Notes: generated from the letters alone by a model not told the origin. A DNA stretch of 64,000 bases from CALCLY01 sp900552775 (GCA_937966555.1 CALCLY010000031.1:62001-126000); one strand, 5' to 3'; positions 17,346-26,848 are shown, counted from the stretch's first letter. Numbers and translations: made by a program.

Positions 17346-18440
17346 TTATGCGGCACGGCTTCTGCCGCTTCCATAGTCTATTATAATTCCCGGCTGAACG
17401 TTATAGCAATATACGCAAAATGTTATTCCTTCGCCGTTATCCTCAACCGAATATGCCTCCATGAGCACACCGTCCGCCACAAGATTACTTTTAACAAACA
17501 CAGGAGTCACACGGTACATCACATGATTTTTTGTTGTTTTAATATACTCCGCAACCTTATTTTCAAAAGGCAGCATGCCGTCAACATTCAGATGCCTCGT
17601 TCCGGTTATAAGATTTCTCACATTTGCATTTTCGCCCGTGAGCTGATATCCCAGAAGATGGCATCGGTTATAAAGATACCCGCCGCTTATATTGTCATAC
17701 TTCACGTTTACCCATCCGGTGGGTTTTACGGAACTTATGTTTCCGCGTTTTTCCGAAGGCATGAGGTCTTCGGAAGCCGACGCCTGGCATACATTGCACC
17801 TTTTTAGAGAATCAAGCTTTGAATAATACTCAAACGAAGGTTTTATTATTTCATAGTTTTTAAAATAAGGCTTGTTTTCGTTAACCACCGTATACGGATT
17901 TCCCGAATACGGCGGCAAAACAGCGGTTAAAGCATTGTATTCGTCCTCGGTTAATGTATCGTGAATAATGTATACAGAACTTTCCGCACTGTCCCACGCA
18001 ACACCGAAATTAAAACTTTCGGCTATAAAGCGTATGGGCAGCATGGTTCTTCCTTCAATCACCGCAGGCGCTGCATCAAGTGTGTGCTTTTTACCGTTAC
18101 ACCCTGCCTCAGTGCTGCCCGGTGTAAGTTTTACGGTATCGCCGTCAAGCTGCAGCGTAACCGTGCCTTCTTTTTCGTTCCACTCCGCAGTGCCGCCGAA
18201 AGTTTCCGTAACCGTTCGAACCGGAACCATAGTGCGTCCGTTTATGACAAGCGGTGCCGTGGTGCGCCCTGGGTCAACTTCTCTTTTCTCCCCGTTTACT
18301 TCCATAACGGGGCTGTTAATCTGCAATTTCATAACAACATCCGGAACCGCACTCGAAACACCGTTCTGCGAAACAAAAAGGTATATGAATGCCGCAATAA
18401 TAAAAGCACTGCAGTATTTAAAAATCTTTTTAAATTTCAT
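17346..18440 (-). CDS. Stalk-domain protein fused to an EndA-like DNA/RNA non-specific nuclease
   Basis: 364 aa. N-terminal signal/anchor helix (AFIIAAFIYLFVSQNGVS), then two stalk motifs (GRTMVPVRTVTETFGGTAEW, GRTMLPIRFIAESFNFGVAW) to about residue 165. The nuclease domain follows with GYLYNRCHLLGYQLTGENAN, RNLITGTRHLNVDGMLPFE and VMYRVTPVF. This is the EndA/NucA-like fold; the classical DRGH motif is NRCH here, keeping the catalytic His. The stalk part may attach the enzyme to the wall. It starts 24 bp after argD, so it may be read from the arg operon. Confidence 0.82.
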   Translation of the reverse strand: MKFKKIFKYCSAFIIAAFIYLFVSQNGVSSAVPDVVMKLQINSPVMEVNGEKREVDPGRTTAPLVINGRTMVPVRTVTETFGGTAEWNEKEGTVTLQLDGDTVKLTPGSTEAGCNGKKHTLDAAPAVIEGRTMLPIRFIAESFNFGVAWDSAESSVYIIHDTLTEDEYNALTAVLPPYSGNPYTVVNENKPYFKNYEIIKPSFEYYSKLDSLKRCNVCQASASEDLMPSEKRGNISSVKPTGWVNVKYDNISGGYLYNRCHLLGYQLTGENANVRNLITGTRHLNVDGMLPFENKVAEYIKTTKNHVMYRVTPVFVKSNLVADGVLMEAYSVEDNGEGITFCVYCYNVQPGIIIDYGSGRSRAA

Positions 18441-18464
18441 TTCATTGTTCTCCGCAAAACTTCG

Positions 18465-19622
18465 TTACATACAGTTTTTAATTACCTCAACGGCTTTTTC
18501 AAGCTCTTTGTCGCTTATGTTAAGCGGCGGCAAAAGGCGAACCTTGTTTTTTGCCTTTAAAACCAAAACACCGTTTTCCATGCATTTTTTCACAACTTCG
18601 GAAGCGTCTTTTTCCGTTTCGATTCCGATCATAAGCCCCATTCCGCTGACGCTTTTTACACCGTAGGCGCCGGAAAGTTCCGCAAAAATATAATCGGACT
18701 TTCTTTTAACATCTTCAAAAAGTGCATCGTTAAGTCTTGAAACAACCGATACTGCTCCTGCGCACACTGCGGGATTTCCGCCGAATGTTGAGCCGTGTTC
18801 GCCGGCTTTTAAAACGTTTTCGGTTTTATCGAAAAAGAGTGTGGCGCCTATGGGCAAACCTCCGCCGAGCCCTTTTGCAGTGGTCACAATATCCGGCACG
18901 ATGCCGTAATTCATATATGCGTACATAGCGCCTGTACGCCCGTTGCCGCACTGAACCTCATCGGCTATAAGCAAAATATCTTTTTCACGCGCAAACCTTT
19001 CCATATCCTTTACATATTCCTTTTCAAGGGGAAGAACGCCTCCCTCGCCCTGAATACATTCAAACATCACGGCAATAATATTTTCGGTTTCAATAAGCTT
19101 TTTAAGTTCTGCCGTATTTCCGGGTTCCGCATACAAAAAGCCGCCGCACAAAGGCAGAAAGTCTTTATGAAAAACATCCTGTCCCGTTGCGGCAAGCGTT
19201 CCCAGGGTTCTGCCGTGAAAGCTGTGCCGGAGCGTTATTATCTTTCCGTCTTTTACTCCGCGGCTTTCCGCATATTTACGCGCCGTTTTTATTGCGCATT
19301 CGTTTGCCTCCGCTCCGGAATTTGAAAAAAACACTTTTTTCGCTCCCGTTTTTTTGCAAAGCAGCTCTGCAAGCTCTCCGCACGGCTCGGTGTAATAAAG
19401 ATTTGAAGTGTGCTGAAGTTTCGAAAGCTGTTCCGTAACCGCTTTAACCCATTCTTTATCTGCGTATCCGAAAGTGTTTACGGCAATTCCGCTGCCCATA
19501 TCTATATATTTTTTTCCTTCGGAATCCACAGCGCACGAGCCGCTTCCGGAAACAATTTCAACATCAAATCTCGAATATGTTCCGAGAACATATTTTTGAT
19601 CTCTTTCTTTTATTTCACTCAT
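18465..19622 (-). CDS. argD: Acetylornithine aminotransferase
   Basis: 385 aa, class III PLP aminotransferase. FSNSGAEANECAIKTARKY, LRHSFHGRTLGTLAATG, LLIADEVQCGNGRTG and TTAKGLGGGLPIGA with the PLP Lys are all present. Converts N-acetylglutamate semialdehyde to N-acetylornithine. The ATG overlaps the argB stop by 8 bp, and context argC-J-B-D fixes the function over other class III enzymes. Confidence 0.95.
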   Translation of the reverse strand: MSEIKERDQKYVLGTYSRFDVEIVSGSGSCAVDSEGKKYIDMGSGIAVNTFGYADKEWVKAVTEQLSKLQHTSNLYYTEPCGELAELLCKKTGAKKVFFSNSGAEANECAIKTARKYAESRGVKDGKIITLRHSFHGRTLGTLAATGQDVFHKDFLPLCGGFLYAEPGNTAELKKLIETENIIAVMFECIQGEGGVLPLEKEYVKDMERFAREKDILLIADEVQCGNGRTGAMYAYMNYGIVPDIVTTAKGLGGGLPIGATLFFDKTENVLKAGEHGSTFGGNPAVCAGAVSVVSRLNDALFEDVKRKSDYIFAELSGAYGVKSVSGMGLMIGIETEKDASEVVKKCMENGVLVLKAKNKVRLLPPLNISDKELEKAVEVIKNCM

Positions 19623-20490
19623 CTTTTTTGCGCTCCTTTACAACCATTGTTCCGGCACCTTCGTCCGTAAGCGTCTCAAGCAGAAGCGCATGCGGAACCC
19701 TGCCGTCGAGAATAGTTACCCTTTCAACGCCTTTTTGAATAGCGTCTATGCAGCACTGAACTTTAGGAATCATGCCGCCGGCTATTGTTCCGTCTTCAAA
19801 AAGCGCGTGTGCCTCTTCTATATCCATGCAAGGAATTACGGACTCGGGATCATTTTTGTCTCTCATAACGCCGGCAATATCCGTCATTGAAATAAGCCTT
19901 TCCGCGCCGAGCGCACCGGCTATGAAAGCCGCCGCCGTATCGGCATTTACATTGTATACGCTCCCGTCTTCTCCGCTTCCTATTCCTGCTATTACGGGAA
20001 TATATCCCTTTTCAACAACATCATCGATAGGTTCTGTGTTTATGCCCGTAATATTTCCGACAAAACCAAGTTTTTCGTCTTTCATAACGGCGTGTATCAT
20101 GCATCCGTCTATGCCCGAAAGTCCCATTGCTTTTCCGCCTTTTTGTTCTATGAGATTTACAAGCTCTTTATTTATTTTTCCGCACAAAACCATCTGAACC
20201 ACATCAACAGTCTCTTTGTCGGTAACGCGCAGTCCGCCTTCAAACCTTGATTCTTTGCCTATTTTTTTGAGTGTGTCTGAAATTTCCGGTCCGCCGCCGT
20301 GCACAAGCACCACTTTTACCCCGACAAGAGACAGCAAAACAATGTCTTCCATAACCTGGTGCTTAAGCGTATCGTTTATCATGGCATTTCCGCCGTACTT
20401 TACCACAACTATTTTGCCGTAATAATTCTGAATGTACGGCAAAGCCTGCGTCAGAATTTCTGCACGCTGAGCGTTTGTAACTTTATTCAT
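19615..20490 (-). CDS. argB: Acetylglutamate kinase
   Basis: 291 aa from MNKVTNAQRAEILTQ at 20490; the 29-codon upstream extension overlaps argJ and lacks conservation. KIVVVKYGGNAM (ATP site), VLVHGGGPEIS (substrate loop), GGLRVTDKETVDVVQMVL and VNADTAAAFIAGALGAERLI are typical. The N-terminal helix is the kind seen in arginine-inhibited hexameric enzymes, so feedback inhibition is likely. Third gene of the arg operon. Confidence 0.95.
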   Translation of the reverse strand: MNKVTNAQRAEILTQALPYIQNYYGKIVVVKYGGNAMINDTLKHQVMEDIVLLSLVGVKVVLVHGGGPEISDTLKKIGKESRFEGGLRVTDKETVDVVQMVLCGKINKELVNLIEQKGGKAMGLSGIDGCMIHAVMKDEKLGFVGNITGINTEPIDDVVEKGYIPVIAGIGSGEDGSVYNVNADTAAAFIAGALGAERLISMTDIAGVMRDKNDPESVIPCMDIEEAHALFEDGTIAGGMIPKVQCCIDAIQKGVERVTILDGRVPHALLLETLTDEGAGTMVVKERKKDE

Positions 20491-20507
20491 TTGCTTTCCC
20501 GCCTTTC

Positions 20508-21728
20508 TCAAGACCTGTAATCTCCGTTGATTTTCACATAATCGTATGTAAGGTCGCATCCCCATGCCTCGGCACAATATTCACCGTCATTGAGCGAAAC
20601 AAGAATATCTATTTGCTCACAAAGCAATATTTCTTTTGCCTTATCTTCCGAAAAATCTATTCCGCTGCCGTTTTTGCATACATCTATTTTTCCTTTTTCA
20701 GATGAAAATGCAACGTCTATTTTATTAACGTCAAGCTCTGCACCGCTGTAGCCGAGTGCACAGAGCACCCTTCCCCAATTTGCATCCGCTCCGAACATTG
20801 CCGCTTTCAAAAGAGAAGAGCAGACAACGCTTTTTGCGGCGGTCTTTGCAATTTCTTTGGTTTTCGCGCCGCAGACTTTGCACTGCAGCAGTTTTGTCGC
20901 TCCCTCACCGTCTCCGGCAATCATGCGGCAAAGGTGAACAGTCACGGTATTAAGCGCCTTCATAAACGTTTTGAAATCATCGTTATCTTCCGTTATTTCC
21001 GCATTTTCAGCCATGCCGTTTGCCATAACGGAAACCATGTCGTTTGTGGAAGTATCCCCGTCTATGCTGAGCATATTAAAAGTGTTGTCAACATCACCCG
21101 AAAGCGCTTTTTTAAGCATCTGCGGAGAAATCGCTGCATCGGTTGTAATAAACACAAGCATTGTTGCCATATTCGGATGAATCATGCCCGAGCCTTTAGC
21201 CATTGCACCCATGGTGCACTCTTTGCCGCCGAGTGCAAACTTTACGGCTATTTCTTTTTTAACCGTATCGGTTGTCATGATTCCTTCCGCAGCAGCCGAG
21301 GAATCTTTCGAAAGTTCTTTGCAGAGCTGCGGTATACCGTCCGCAATCGGTTTTATCGGCAGCTGCTGACCTATAACACCCGTTGATGCCACTATTATAT
21401 CTTTTTCATTAATTCCGAGCGCCTGTCCCGTAAGACTGCACATTTTTTCGGCAATTTCGATTCCGTCCGCATTGCATGTATTTGCATTGCCGCTGTTGCA
21501 GATTACAGCCTGTGCAAAACCGTCTTCTATATTATTTTTCGTAACCGAAAGCGGAGCGCCTTTAACCAAATTTTTTGTGTACACGGCAGCTGCCGAAGCT
21601 TTTTTCTCGCTGAAAATAAGTGACAGGTCGTTTTTACTCCTGTTTTTGCGTATTCCGCAATGCATTCCGGCGGCGAGAAAGCCGCGCGGGGCGCATACTC
21701 CGCCTTTTATTATATCTATATTGCTCAT
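20508..21728 (-). CDS. argJ: Bifunctional ornithine acetyltransferase / N-acetylglutamate synthase
   Basis: 406 aa from the ATG at 21728 (GGAG seven bases before; the ATG two codons earlier is too close). The self-cleavage site GSGMIHPNMATML places the nucleophile Thr at about 189, splitting alpha and beta chains. GGVCAPRGFLAAGMHCGIR and CNSGNANTCNADG are conserved. It recycles the acetyl group between acetylornithine and glutamate. No argA is needed if it is bifunctional. Confidence 0.95.
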   Translation of the reverse strand: MSNIDIIKGGVCAPRGFLAAGMHCGIRKNRSKNDLSLIFSEKKASAAAVYTKNLVKGAPLSVTKNNIEDGFAQAVICNSGNANTCNADGIEIAEKMCSLTGQALGINEKDIIVASTGVIGQQLPIKPIADGIPQLCKELSKDSSAAAEGIMTTDTVKKEIAVKFALGGKECTMGAMAKGSGMIHPNMATMLVFITTDAAISPQMLKKALSGDVDNTFNMLSIDGDTSTNDMVSVMANGMAENAEITEDNDDFKTFMKALNTVTVHLCRMIAGDGEGATKLLQCKVCGAKTKEIAKTAAKSVVCSSLLKAAMFGADANWGRVLCALGYSGAELDVNKIDVAFSSEKGKIDVCKNGSGIDFSEDKAKEILLCEQIDILVSLNDGEYCAEAWGCDLTYDYVKINGDYRS

Positions 21729-21740
21729 AGTCATTCTCCT

Positions 21741-22670
21741 TTACAAAACAAGTCCTTTTTTATCATCGGCTCCGAGAGCTATATTCATACATTCAACAGC
21801 CGCTCCCGAAGCGCCTTTTCCGAGATTGTCATATCTGGCGGTGAGAATCATTCTCTCGTCGTTTCCGTACACCGCTATCTGCATACTGTCTTTTCCGCTC
21901 ATTTTATTTGACGCCAAAAAGCCGTTCTCATTGTCTTCCAGATAAAAAACAATATCAGAATTGTATTTTTCCGAATAAATTTTCTTTATTTCTTCAATTC
22001 CGACGGAAACATCACTTTTAAAAAGCGGAACCGTAACTTCCATGCCGCTGTAAAAATCGGCAACCGTGGGGCAAAAAACAGGCGCCTTTTCTATTCCCGA
22101 AATTTTAACCATTTCTTTTAAATGTTTGTGGGTCTGCGAAATTCCGTACTGTCTCGGCGATGACAAAAATGTGCTTCTGTCATCACTTTCATATTCGGCA
22201 ATCATTTTTTTGCCGCCTCCCGAATAACCCGTAAGGCTGAAACATGAAAGATTTATGTCTTTCTTTATAACTCCGCTCTCGCAAAGCGGATATATAAGCG
22301 CTATAAAACCGCTTGCATGACAACCCGGAACAGCAATATACTTTGAATTTTTAATTTTATCGCGATGCTTTTCCGAAAGTTCGGCAAAACCGTATGCAAA
22401 TCTTTCTTCGGTTCTGTGAGCCGTTGACGTGTCTATAATAACCGTGCTGCCGTCACTCATCGAAACGGCTTCGCGCGCCGCATCGTCCGGCAAGCATAAA
22501 AATGCAATGTCGGCAGCGTTTATGGCTTTTCTTCTCTCTTCGGTGTCTTTTCTCTTATCATCGCTCAGCGTTATAAGTTCAACATCATCTCTTTCACGCA
22601 GTCTTGAAACAATTTTAAGTCCCGTCGTTCCGGCGGAACCGTCCGTAAATACTTTGGCTTTACCGCTCAT
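21741..22670 (-). CDS. argC: N-acetyl-gamma-glutamyl-phosphate reductase, type 2 (short form)
   Basis: 309 aa. KAVFTDGSAGTTGL-like nucleotide loop, FLCLPDDAAREAV, DTSTAHR and the active-site Cys in YIAVPGCHASGFIALIYPL. The length and KVFTDGSAGTTGLKI start put it with the type 2 (short) ArgC rather than the ~345-aa type 1. First gene of argC-J-B-D; it reduces acetylglutamyl phosphate made by ArgB. Confidence 0.92.
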   Translation of the reverse strand: MSGKAKVFTDGSAGTTGLKIVSRLRERDDVELITLSDDKRKDTEERRKAINAADIAFLCLPDDAAREAVSMSDGSTVIIDTSTAHRTEERFAYGFAELSEKHRDKIKNSKYIAVPGCHASGFIALIYPLCESGVIKKDINLSCFSLTGYSGGGKKMIAEYESDDRSTFLSSPRQYGISQTHKHLKEMVKISGIEKAPVFCPTVADFYSGMEVTVPLFKSDVSVGIEEIKKIYSEKYNSDIVFYLEDNENGFLASNKMSGKDSMQIAVYGNDERMILTARYDNLGKGASGAAVECMNIALGADDKKGLVL

Positions 22671-22700
22671 AACTAATCTCCCATTTTAATGTTTTGAATA

Positions 22701-22729
22701 ATTATAGCACAAAACGTATATTTTTGCAA
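22701..22729 (-). promoter_or_regulatory. Promoter of the arg operon
   Basis: Minus strand TTGCAA (22729-22724), 17 bases, TATAAT (22706-22701), with TG one base before the -10. The plus-strand run TGAATAATTATA over the -10 resembles half of a Gram-positive ARG box; this operator call is weak. Confidence 0.75.
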
Positions 22730-22740
22730 GTAGAATCAGA

Positions 22741-22866
22741 ATATTTTTAATATTTATACATTTTTTATAATTACAGACCTCAGCCGCGCCGTTTCATGTG
22801 CAAATAAGTATAAGTTCAAATAAATTAAGGATAATTTTGGCTCATGCAATATGATTTTGTCGAAAA
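22741..22866. other. AT-rich gap with no recognised feature
   Basis: About 125 bp between the arg promoter and the exopolysaccharide promoter. No plausible coding frame, tRNA or strong hairpin seen. Confidence 0.6.
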
Positions 22867-22870
22867 AGTG

Positions 22871-22899
22871 TTGACAACTCCTTATTTAAGTGTTATAAT
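22871..22899 (+). promoter_or_regulatory. Sigma-A promoter of the exopolysaccharide operon
   Basis: TTGACA (22871-22876), 17 bases, TATAAT (22894-22899), a perfect consensus with an extended TG before the -10. Transcription would start near 22906, about 11 bases before the riboswitch. Confidence 0.9.
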
Positions 22900-22905
22900 T
22901 TTATT

Positions 22906-22984
22906 AAATGAATATTTTGGTAAACCTGTTGAAAAGCAGGGGCACAAAGCTTGGTGTCTAAGGCATTTGCTATGACTGACCGGC
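22906..22984 (+). ncRNA. Cyclic di-GMP-I (GEMM-I) riboswitch
   Basis: The core matches the GEMM-I consensus. P1 is UUGGU (22917-22921) with ACCGG (22979-22983), followed by AAACC. A hairpin CCUGUU-GAAA-AGCAGG (22925-22940) carries the GAAA tetraloop. Then come GGGCACAAAGC (22940-22950), GUCUAAGG (22956-22963) and UAUGACUGACCGG (22971-22983). GEMM-I RNAs bind the second messenger c-di-GMP. Because P1's 3' strand shares three bases with the terminator's left arm, ligand binding should weaken the terminator, so an ON switch is predicted. That polarity is inference. Confidence 0.92.
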
Positions 22985-23024
22985 CGCAATTATTGATTTT
23001 CGGTTTTTGCGGTCGTTTTTTTTT
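22981..23024 (+). terminator. Riboswitch-controlled intrinsic terminator
   Basis: CGGCCGCAA (22981-22989) pairs with TTGCGGTCG (23007-23015), nine pairs with one G-U, followed by nine T (23016-23024). It sits 20 bp before the first exopolysaccharide gene and overlaps P1 of the riboswitch at 22981-22983. Confidence 0.88.
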
Positions 23025-23044
23025 ACTTGAAATCGGAGATAAAA

Positions 23045-24550
23045 ATGGAACACAGCGGACATAAAATAAAACGCAATTTAATATCGGGAGTAATTTATCA
23101 GGTTGTTCTCATCGCTTTAAGCTTTCTTTTGCCGAGGCTTTATCTTGAAAACTTCGGTTCTGAAGTAAACGGCGTACTCTCCACGATAAAGCAGATTTTT
23201 GCCTATATGACACTGTTGGAAGCGGGTATAGGCCTTGCTTCAACTCAGGCACTTTATAAGCCTGTAGCAAACGGAGACCGCACGAAGGCAAGTGCCGTTT
23301 TGTCGGCAACGAATATGTATTACAGAAAAACCGGCATTATTTATGCGGCAATAGTAATTGTCCTCGCTGCAGTGTATTCGTTTTTAATACCTACAGAGGT
23401 AGAAAGTACGGCATTATTTGTTATAATCATCTTAAATGCTATACCCACACTTTTCAGCTATTTCGTTCAGGCAAAATACCGAATTTTAATGGAGGTAGAC
23501 GGCAGAAAATATGTAATCAACAATTCTGAAACACTGCTGCAGCTCGCGTCAAACATAGGAAAAATCCTTGTGCTTCTGCTCACCGACAGTCTGGTTTTGA
23601 TTCAGCTTGTATATTGCGTCATGGCACTTATCCAGCTTTCGTATTTATATTTTTACGCAAGAAAACAATATCCGTGGCTTGACCTTGGCGCAGCGCCGGA
23701 CAAAAGAGCTGTTTCGCAGAAAGAATCTGTTCTTGTACATCAGATTTCGGGAATGGTTTTCAATAATACCGATATTATTCTGCTTTCGGTTTTATGTGAC
23801 TTTAAAACCGTCAGCGTGTACTCGATTTACAATATTTTCTTTTCACAGGTGCAGTCTCTTATAACGAGTATAACGCAGGGATTCAGCTTTGCTCTGGGTC
23901 AGCTGTTTCACACGGATAAGGAAAAATTTGATGAAATATTTACTATGTACGAAACGATGTATATAGCCTCAACATTTATAATATATACACTTATGGCGGT
24001 ATTTCTCCTTCCGGTTATTCAGATATATACAAGCGGAATAAATGACATAAGCTACACAAATGCTCCTCTTGTATTTTTGTTTGCCGTGATGAATCTTTTG
24101 TCAAACGGGAAACTGCCGTCAAATCATGTGCTTGAATATTCCGGAAAGTTCCGTGAAACACGTTCTCATGCCGTAATTGAAATGCTGATAAACATAAGCG
24201 TCTCTGTCATTGCAATTTTAAAATTGGGCATCTGCGGCGCAATTATCGGCACAATTGCCGCCCTTTTGTACCGCGGAATTATGATGATTTATTACGCCAA
24301 TCGGAAAGTGCTTATTAGAAGTGTTTTCAAAACATATCGCCTTTGGATCATAAACGGCGCTGTCTTTGCACTTGTGATGGCAGTGTTTTCCGCAGATACT
24401 TTCAGCGGATATTCGTTTTTGAAACTTGCAGGTGCCGGAATTATAAATTCCGTATTAATAATCGCTTTGTACATCGGAGCAAACTTTATATTCTGCAAAA
24501 ACTCGTTTGACACACTGTTTGCGCTCTTTAAGAGAAAGGAGAAAATATGA
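23045..24550 (+). CDS. Wzx-like polysaccharide flippase
   Basis: 501 aa from the ATG at 23045 (GGAG six bases before). About 12-14 hydrophobic helices; the opening ISGVIYQVVLIALSFLLPRL, then FGSEVNGVLSTIKQIFAYM and EAGIGLASTQALYKPVANGD, are typical of MOP-superfamily oligosaccharide flippases. It would move the undecaprenyl-linked repeat unit across the membrane. First gene after the riboswitch; it overlaps the next gene by ATGA. Confidence 0.9.
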   Translation: MEHSGHKIKRNLISGVIYQVVLIALSFLLPRLYLENFGSEVNGVLSTIKQIFAYMTLLEAGIGLASTQALYKPVANGDRTKASAVLSATNMYYRKTGIIYAAIVIVLAAVYSFLIPTEVESTALFVIIILNAIPTLFSYFVQAKYRILMEVDGRKYVINNSETLLQLASNIGKILVLLLTDSLVLIQLVYCVMALIQLSYLYFYARKQYPWLDLGAAPDKRAVSQKESVLVHQISGMVFNNTDIILLSVLCDFKTVSVYSIYNIFFSQVQSLITSITQGFSFALGQLFHTDKEKFDEIFTMYETMYIASTFIIYTLMAVFLLPVIQIYTSGINDISYTNAPLVFLFAVMNLLSNGKLPSNHVLEYSGKFRETRSHAVIEMLINISVSVIAILKLGICGAIIGTIAALLYRGIMMIYYANRKVLIRSVFKTYRLWIINGAVFALVMAVFSADTFSGYSFLKLAGAGIINSVLIIALYIGANFIFCKNSFDTLFALFKRKEKI

Positions 24551-25281
24551 GCATTCCAAAAAGAATATTTTATTGCTGGTTTGGCGGTTCTCCTCTTCCG
24601 CGGTATGCAAAAAAGTACATCAAAAGCTGGATAAAATATTGTCCTGATTATGAAATAATATGTATAAATGAAAAAAACTTTGATGTAAGCTCAAACAAAT
24701 ATGCGCATGAAGCATATGAAGCCGAAAAATGGGCATTTGTAACAGACTATGTGCGCCTTGCTGTAATTTTCAGACACGGCGGCATTTATCTAGATACGGA
24801 CGTTGAACTTCTTAGGCCTCTTGACGATCTTTTATCTTTTGACGGATACATCGGGTTTGACGAAAAAGGACTTGCGGCAACCGGACTCGGATTCGGAGCG
24901 ACGGCAGGAAACAAGGTAATAGAAAGAATGCTTAAAGATTATGATGACATTCCGTTTAAACTTGACAACGGTTCGTATGACTTGACCCCATGCCCAGACA
25001 GAAACACTGCCGCTCTTTCAAAGATGGGTATGGATATTAAAAACACAAATCAGATTTTTAACAAAACCGTTTTTCTGCCGCGCGAATATTTATGTCCTTC
25101 AAACTATTTCGGAGGCAAAACGGTGATAACGCCGAATACATATTCAATTCACCATTATAAAGCTTCGTGGACATCTGCCGTAACAAAACGTTCAACGCGT
25201 ATTAAAAAAATAATCGGCATAAAGCTGTACGACAAGCTTTACGGAAAATTTCTGCACAAATTTAAATGGCTGGAGTGGTAA
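24547..25281 (+). CDS. Glycosyltransferase, GT32-like (DXD)
   Basis: 244 aa, cytoplasmic. IPKRIFYCWFGGSPLPRY at the start, then KWAFVTDYVRLAVIFRHGGI and the DTD metal/sugar-nucleotide motif at residues 83-85, typical of the GT32/capsular family (gly_transf_sug). It adds one sugar to the lipid-linked repeat. ATGA overlap with the flippase gene. Confidence 0.88.
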   Translation: MSIPKRIFYCWFGGSPLPRYAKKYIKSWIKYCPDYEIICINEKNFDVSSNKYAHEAYEAEKWAFVTDYVRLAVIFRHGGIYLDTDVELLRPLDDLLSFDGYIGFDEKGLAATGLGFGATAGNKVIERMLKDYDDIPFKLDNGSYDLTPCPDRNTAALSKMGMDIKNTNQIFNKTVFLPREYLCPSNYFGGKTVITPNTYSIHHYKASWTSAVTKRSTRIKKIIGIKLYDKLYGKFLHKFKWLEW

Positions 25282-25283
25282 AT

Positions 25284-26831
25284 TTGCCTGATAGTATAAT
25301 TAAAAATATAATTAGCAAAATACCGAAACAATTTAAAGTTTGTTTCCTGTCTGCTTTTATAGTCGGACTTACCGCACACATGTATAAAATAACAAACTGG
25401 ATTCCGAACTGGGATTCACTTGTTTTCAGACATGACCCTCAGAATATGATATCTCTCGGAAGATGGTTTTTGCCGATTGTATGTAACATTGGCTCGCTTT
25501 ACGATTTACCGTGGATCAACGGCTTTTTGTCCATAGTGCTTACATCACTCGGCGCATCTTTAATATGTCTGATTTTCAACGTGCGCAAACCCGTCACAGC
25601 AGCGCTGATAGGCGCGGCAACGGTAACATTTCCAACCGTCTCATCAGTTTTGCTTTATAATTATGTTGCGGACGGGTACTCCATGACATTCTTTCTTTCA
25701 TGCCTTGCAGCACTTCTGATGACAAAGAATAAGCCAAGATATATAGCCGCAGCAATACTTATTGCTCTCTCGGCGGCAATATATCAGGCGTACATTTCCG
25801 TCACCGTTATGCTGCTTCTTCTGTGGCTGATTGACAGACTTATCTTTAAAAAAGATTCTGTGATTTTTTCGCTTAAAAAGGGTGCGAAATTTATGGGTGC
25901 AGGCATTTTGGGAATGTCAGCTTATTACGCTGTACTTATGGTTTTACTGAAAATTACCGGAACGCACCTGCTTGACTATCAAGGCATAGGAGAAGCAATG
26001 TCGTTTTCCGCAATAAATATAAAAGACGCGCTATATGTATGCATACATACCTTTTTTAACTATTTTTTTGATTTTTCCGAAGGAATTGCCTTTTTCCCGA
26101 TTCTTAATATAATAATTGTTGCCGCAACATTTGTTATGTACGCCGTAAGCGTTACAAAAAGAAAGCTTTTTAAAGATCCTGCACGTCTTTTTCTGCTTGC
26201 TCTGTATGTAATTCTTCTTCCTGCTGCGGCAAACATACTTGCTTTTGCAAACAGCACAATAGAATACCACAATCTGATGAAAATGGGTTATTTCGTCTTT
26301 TATATGTATTTTATACTTTTGTATGAAAGAATGAATTTTTTAAAGATTCGTCAAATACGTATAAAATGCTGTGCCGTTTTTATAATTACATGCATAATGA
26401 TTTTTAATCAGATTATTATTGCAAACATTTGTTATCACAAGCTTCAGCTGGCTTACGAAAAGTCATACGGACTGCTTATGCGAATTATTGACAGAATAGA
26501 GCAAACCGACAATTCCGAGGTTTGCCGAGAAATTCTTATAGTAGGTGCTTTGCCGGGCAGCGAGGCTTACAGCGTTAACCTTCCGCCCGATATGACCGGT
26601 GCCACTGACGGATATATTCTCAGGAAAGATGACGAATCAGTCGGGCAAAGCGTATTGTGCAGCGCCATAAACGATTATTCCGGAAAAAATTACAGTTTTA
26701 TTTACGGAGAAAGAAAAAAAGAAATGCTTAAAAGCGAAAGGGTAAAATCCATGTCGCGGTGGCCGGATAAAAATTCAGTGACCGCACAAGACGGAATTAT
26801 AGTTATAAAACTCAGCGAATCCGACAAATAA
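25284..26831 (+). CDS. GtrII-like membrane glucosyltransferase
   Basis: 515 aa from the TTG at 25284; GGAG lies in the end of the GT32 gene about ten bases before it. (An ATG 18 bases upstream lies inside the previous gene and has no site.) About ten hydrophobic helices, with the early NWIPNWDSLVFRHDPQNMIS loop and SLGRWFLPIV typical of GtrII proteins, then a short extracytoplasmic C-terminal domain. GtrII enzymes transfer a sugar from a bactoprenol carrier on the outside. The likely partner is the GtrB-like gene at 41266. Confidence 0.78.
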   Translation: MPDSIIKNIISKIPKQFKVCFLSAFIVGLTAHMYKITNWIPNWDSLVFRHDPQNMISLGRWFLPIVCNIGSLYDLPWINGFLSIVLTSLGASLICLIFNVRKPVTAALIGAATVTFPTVSSVLLYNYVADGYSMTFFLSCLAALLMTKNKPRYIAAAILIALSAAIYQAYISVTVMLLLLWLIDRLIFKKDSVIFSLKKGAKFMGAGILGMSAYYAVLMVLLKITGTHLLDYQGIGEAMSFSAINIKDALYVCIHTFFNYFFDFSEGIAFFPILNIIIVAATFVMYAVSVTKRKLFKDPARLFLLALYVILLPAAANILAFANSTIEYHNLMKMGYFVFYMYFILLYERMNFLKIRQIRIKCCAVFIITCIMIFNQIIIANICYHKLQLAYEKSYGLLMRIIDRIEQTDNSEVCREILIVGALPGSEAYSVNLPPDMTGATDGYILRKDDESVGQSVLCSAINDYSGKNYSFIYGERKKEMLKSERVKSMSRWPDKNSVTAQDGIIVIKLSESDK

Positions 26832-26848
26832 TTGCAAAGGAGAAGACC

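Noticed and set aside
22701..22706. ArgR operator over the arg promoter
   Set aside because: Only half of an ARG box is recognisable in AT-rich sequence; mentioned but not called as a site.
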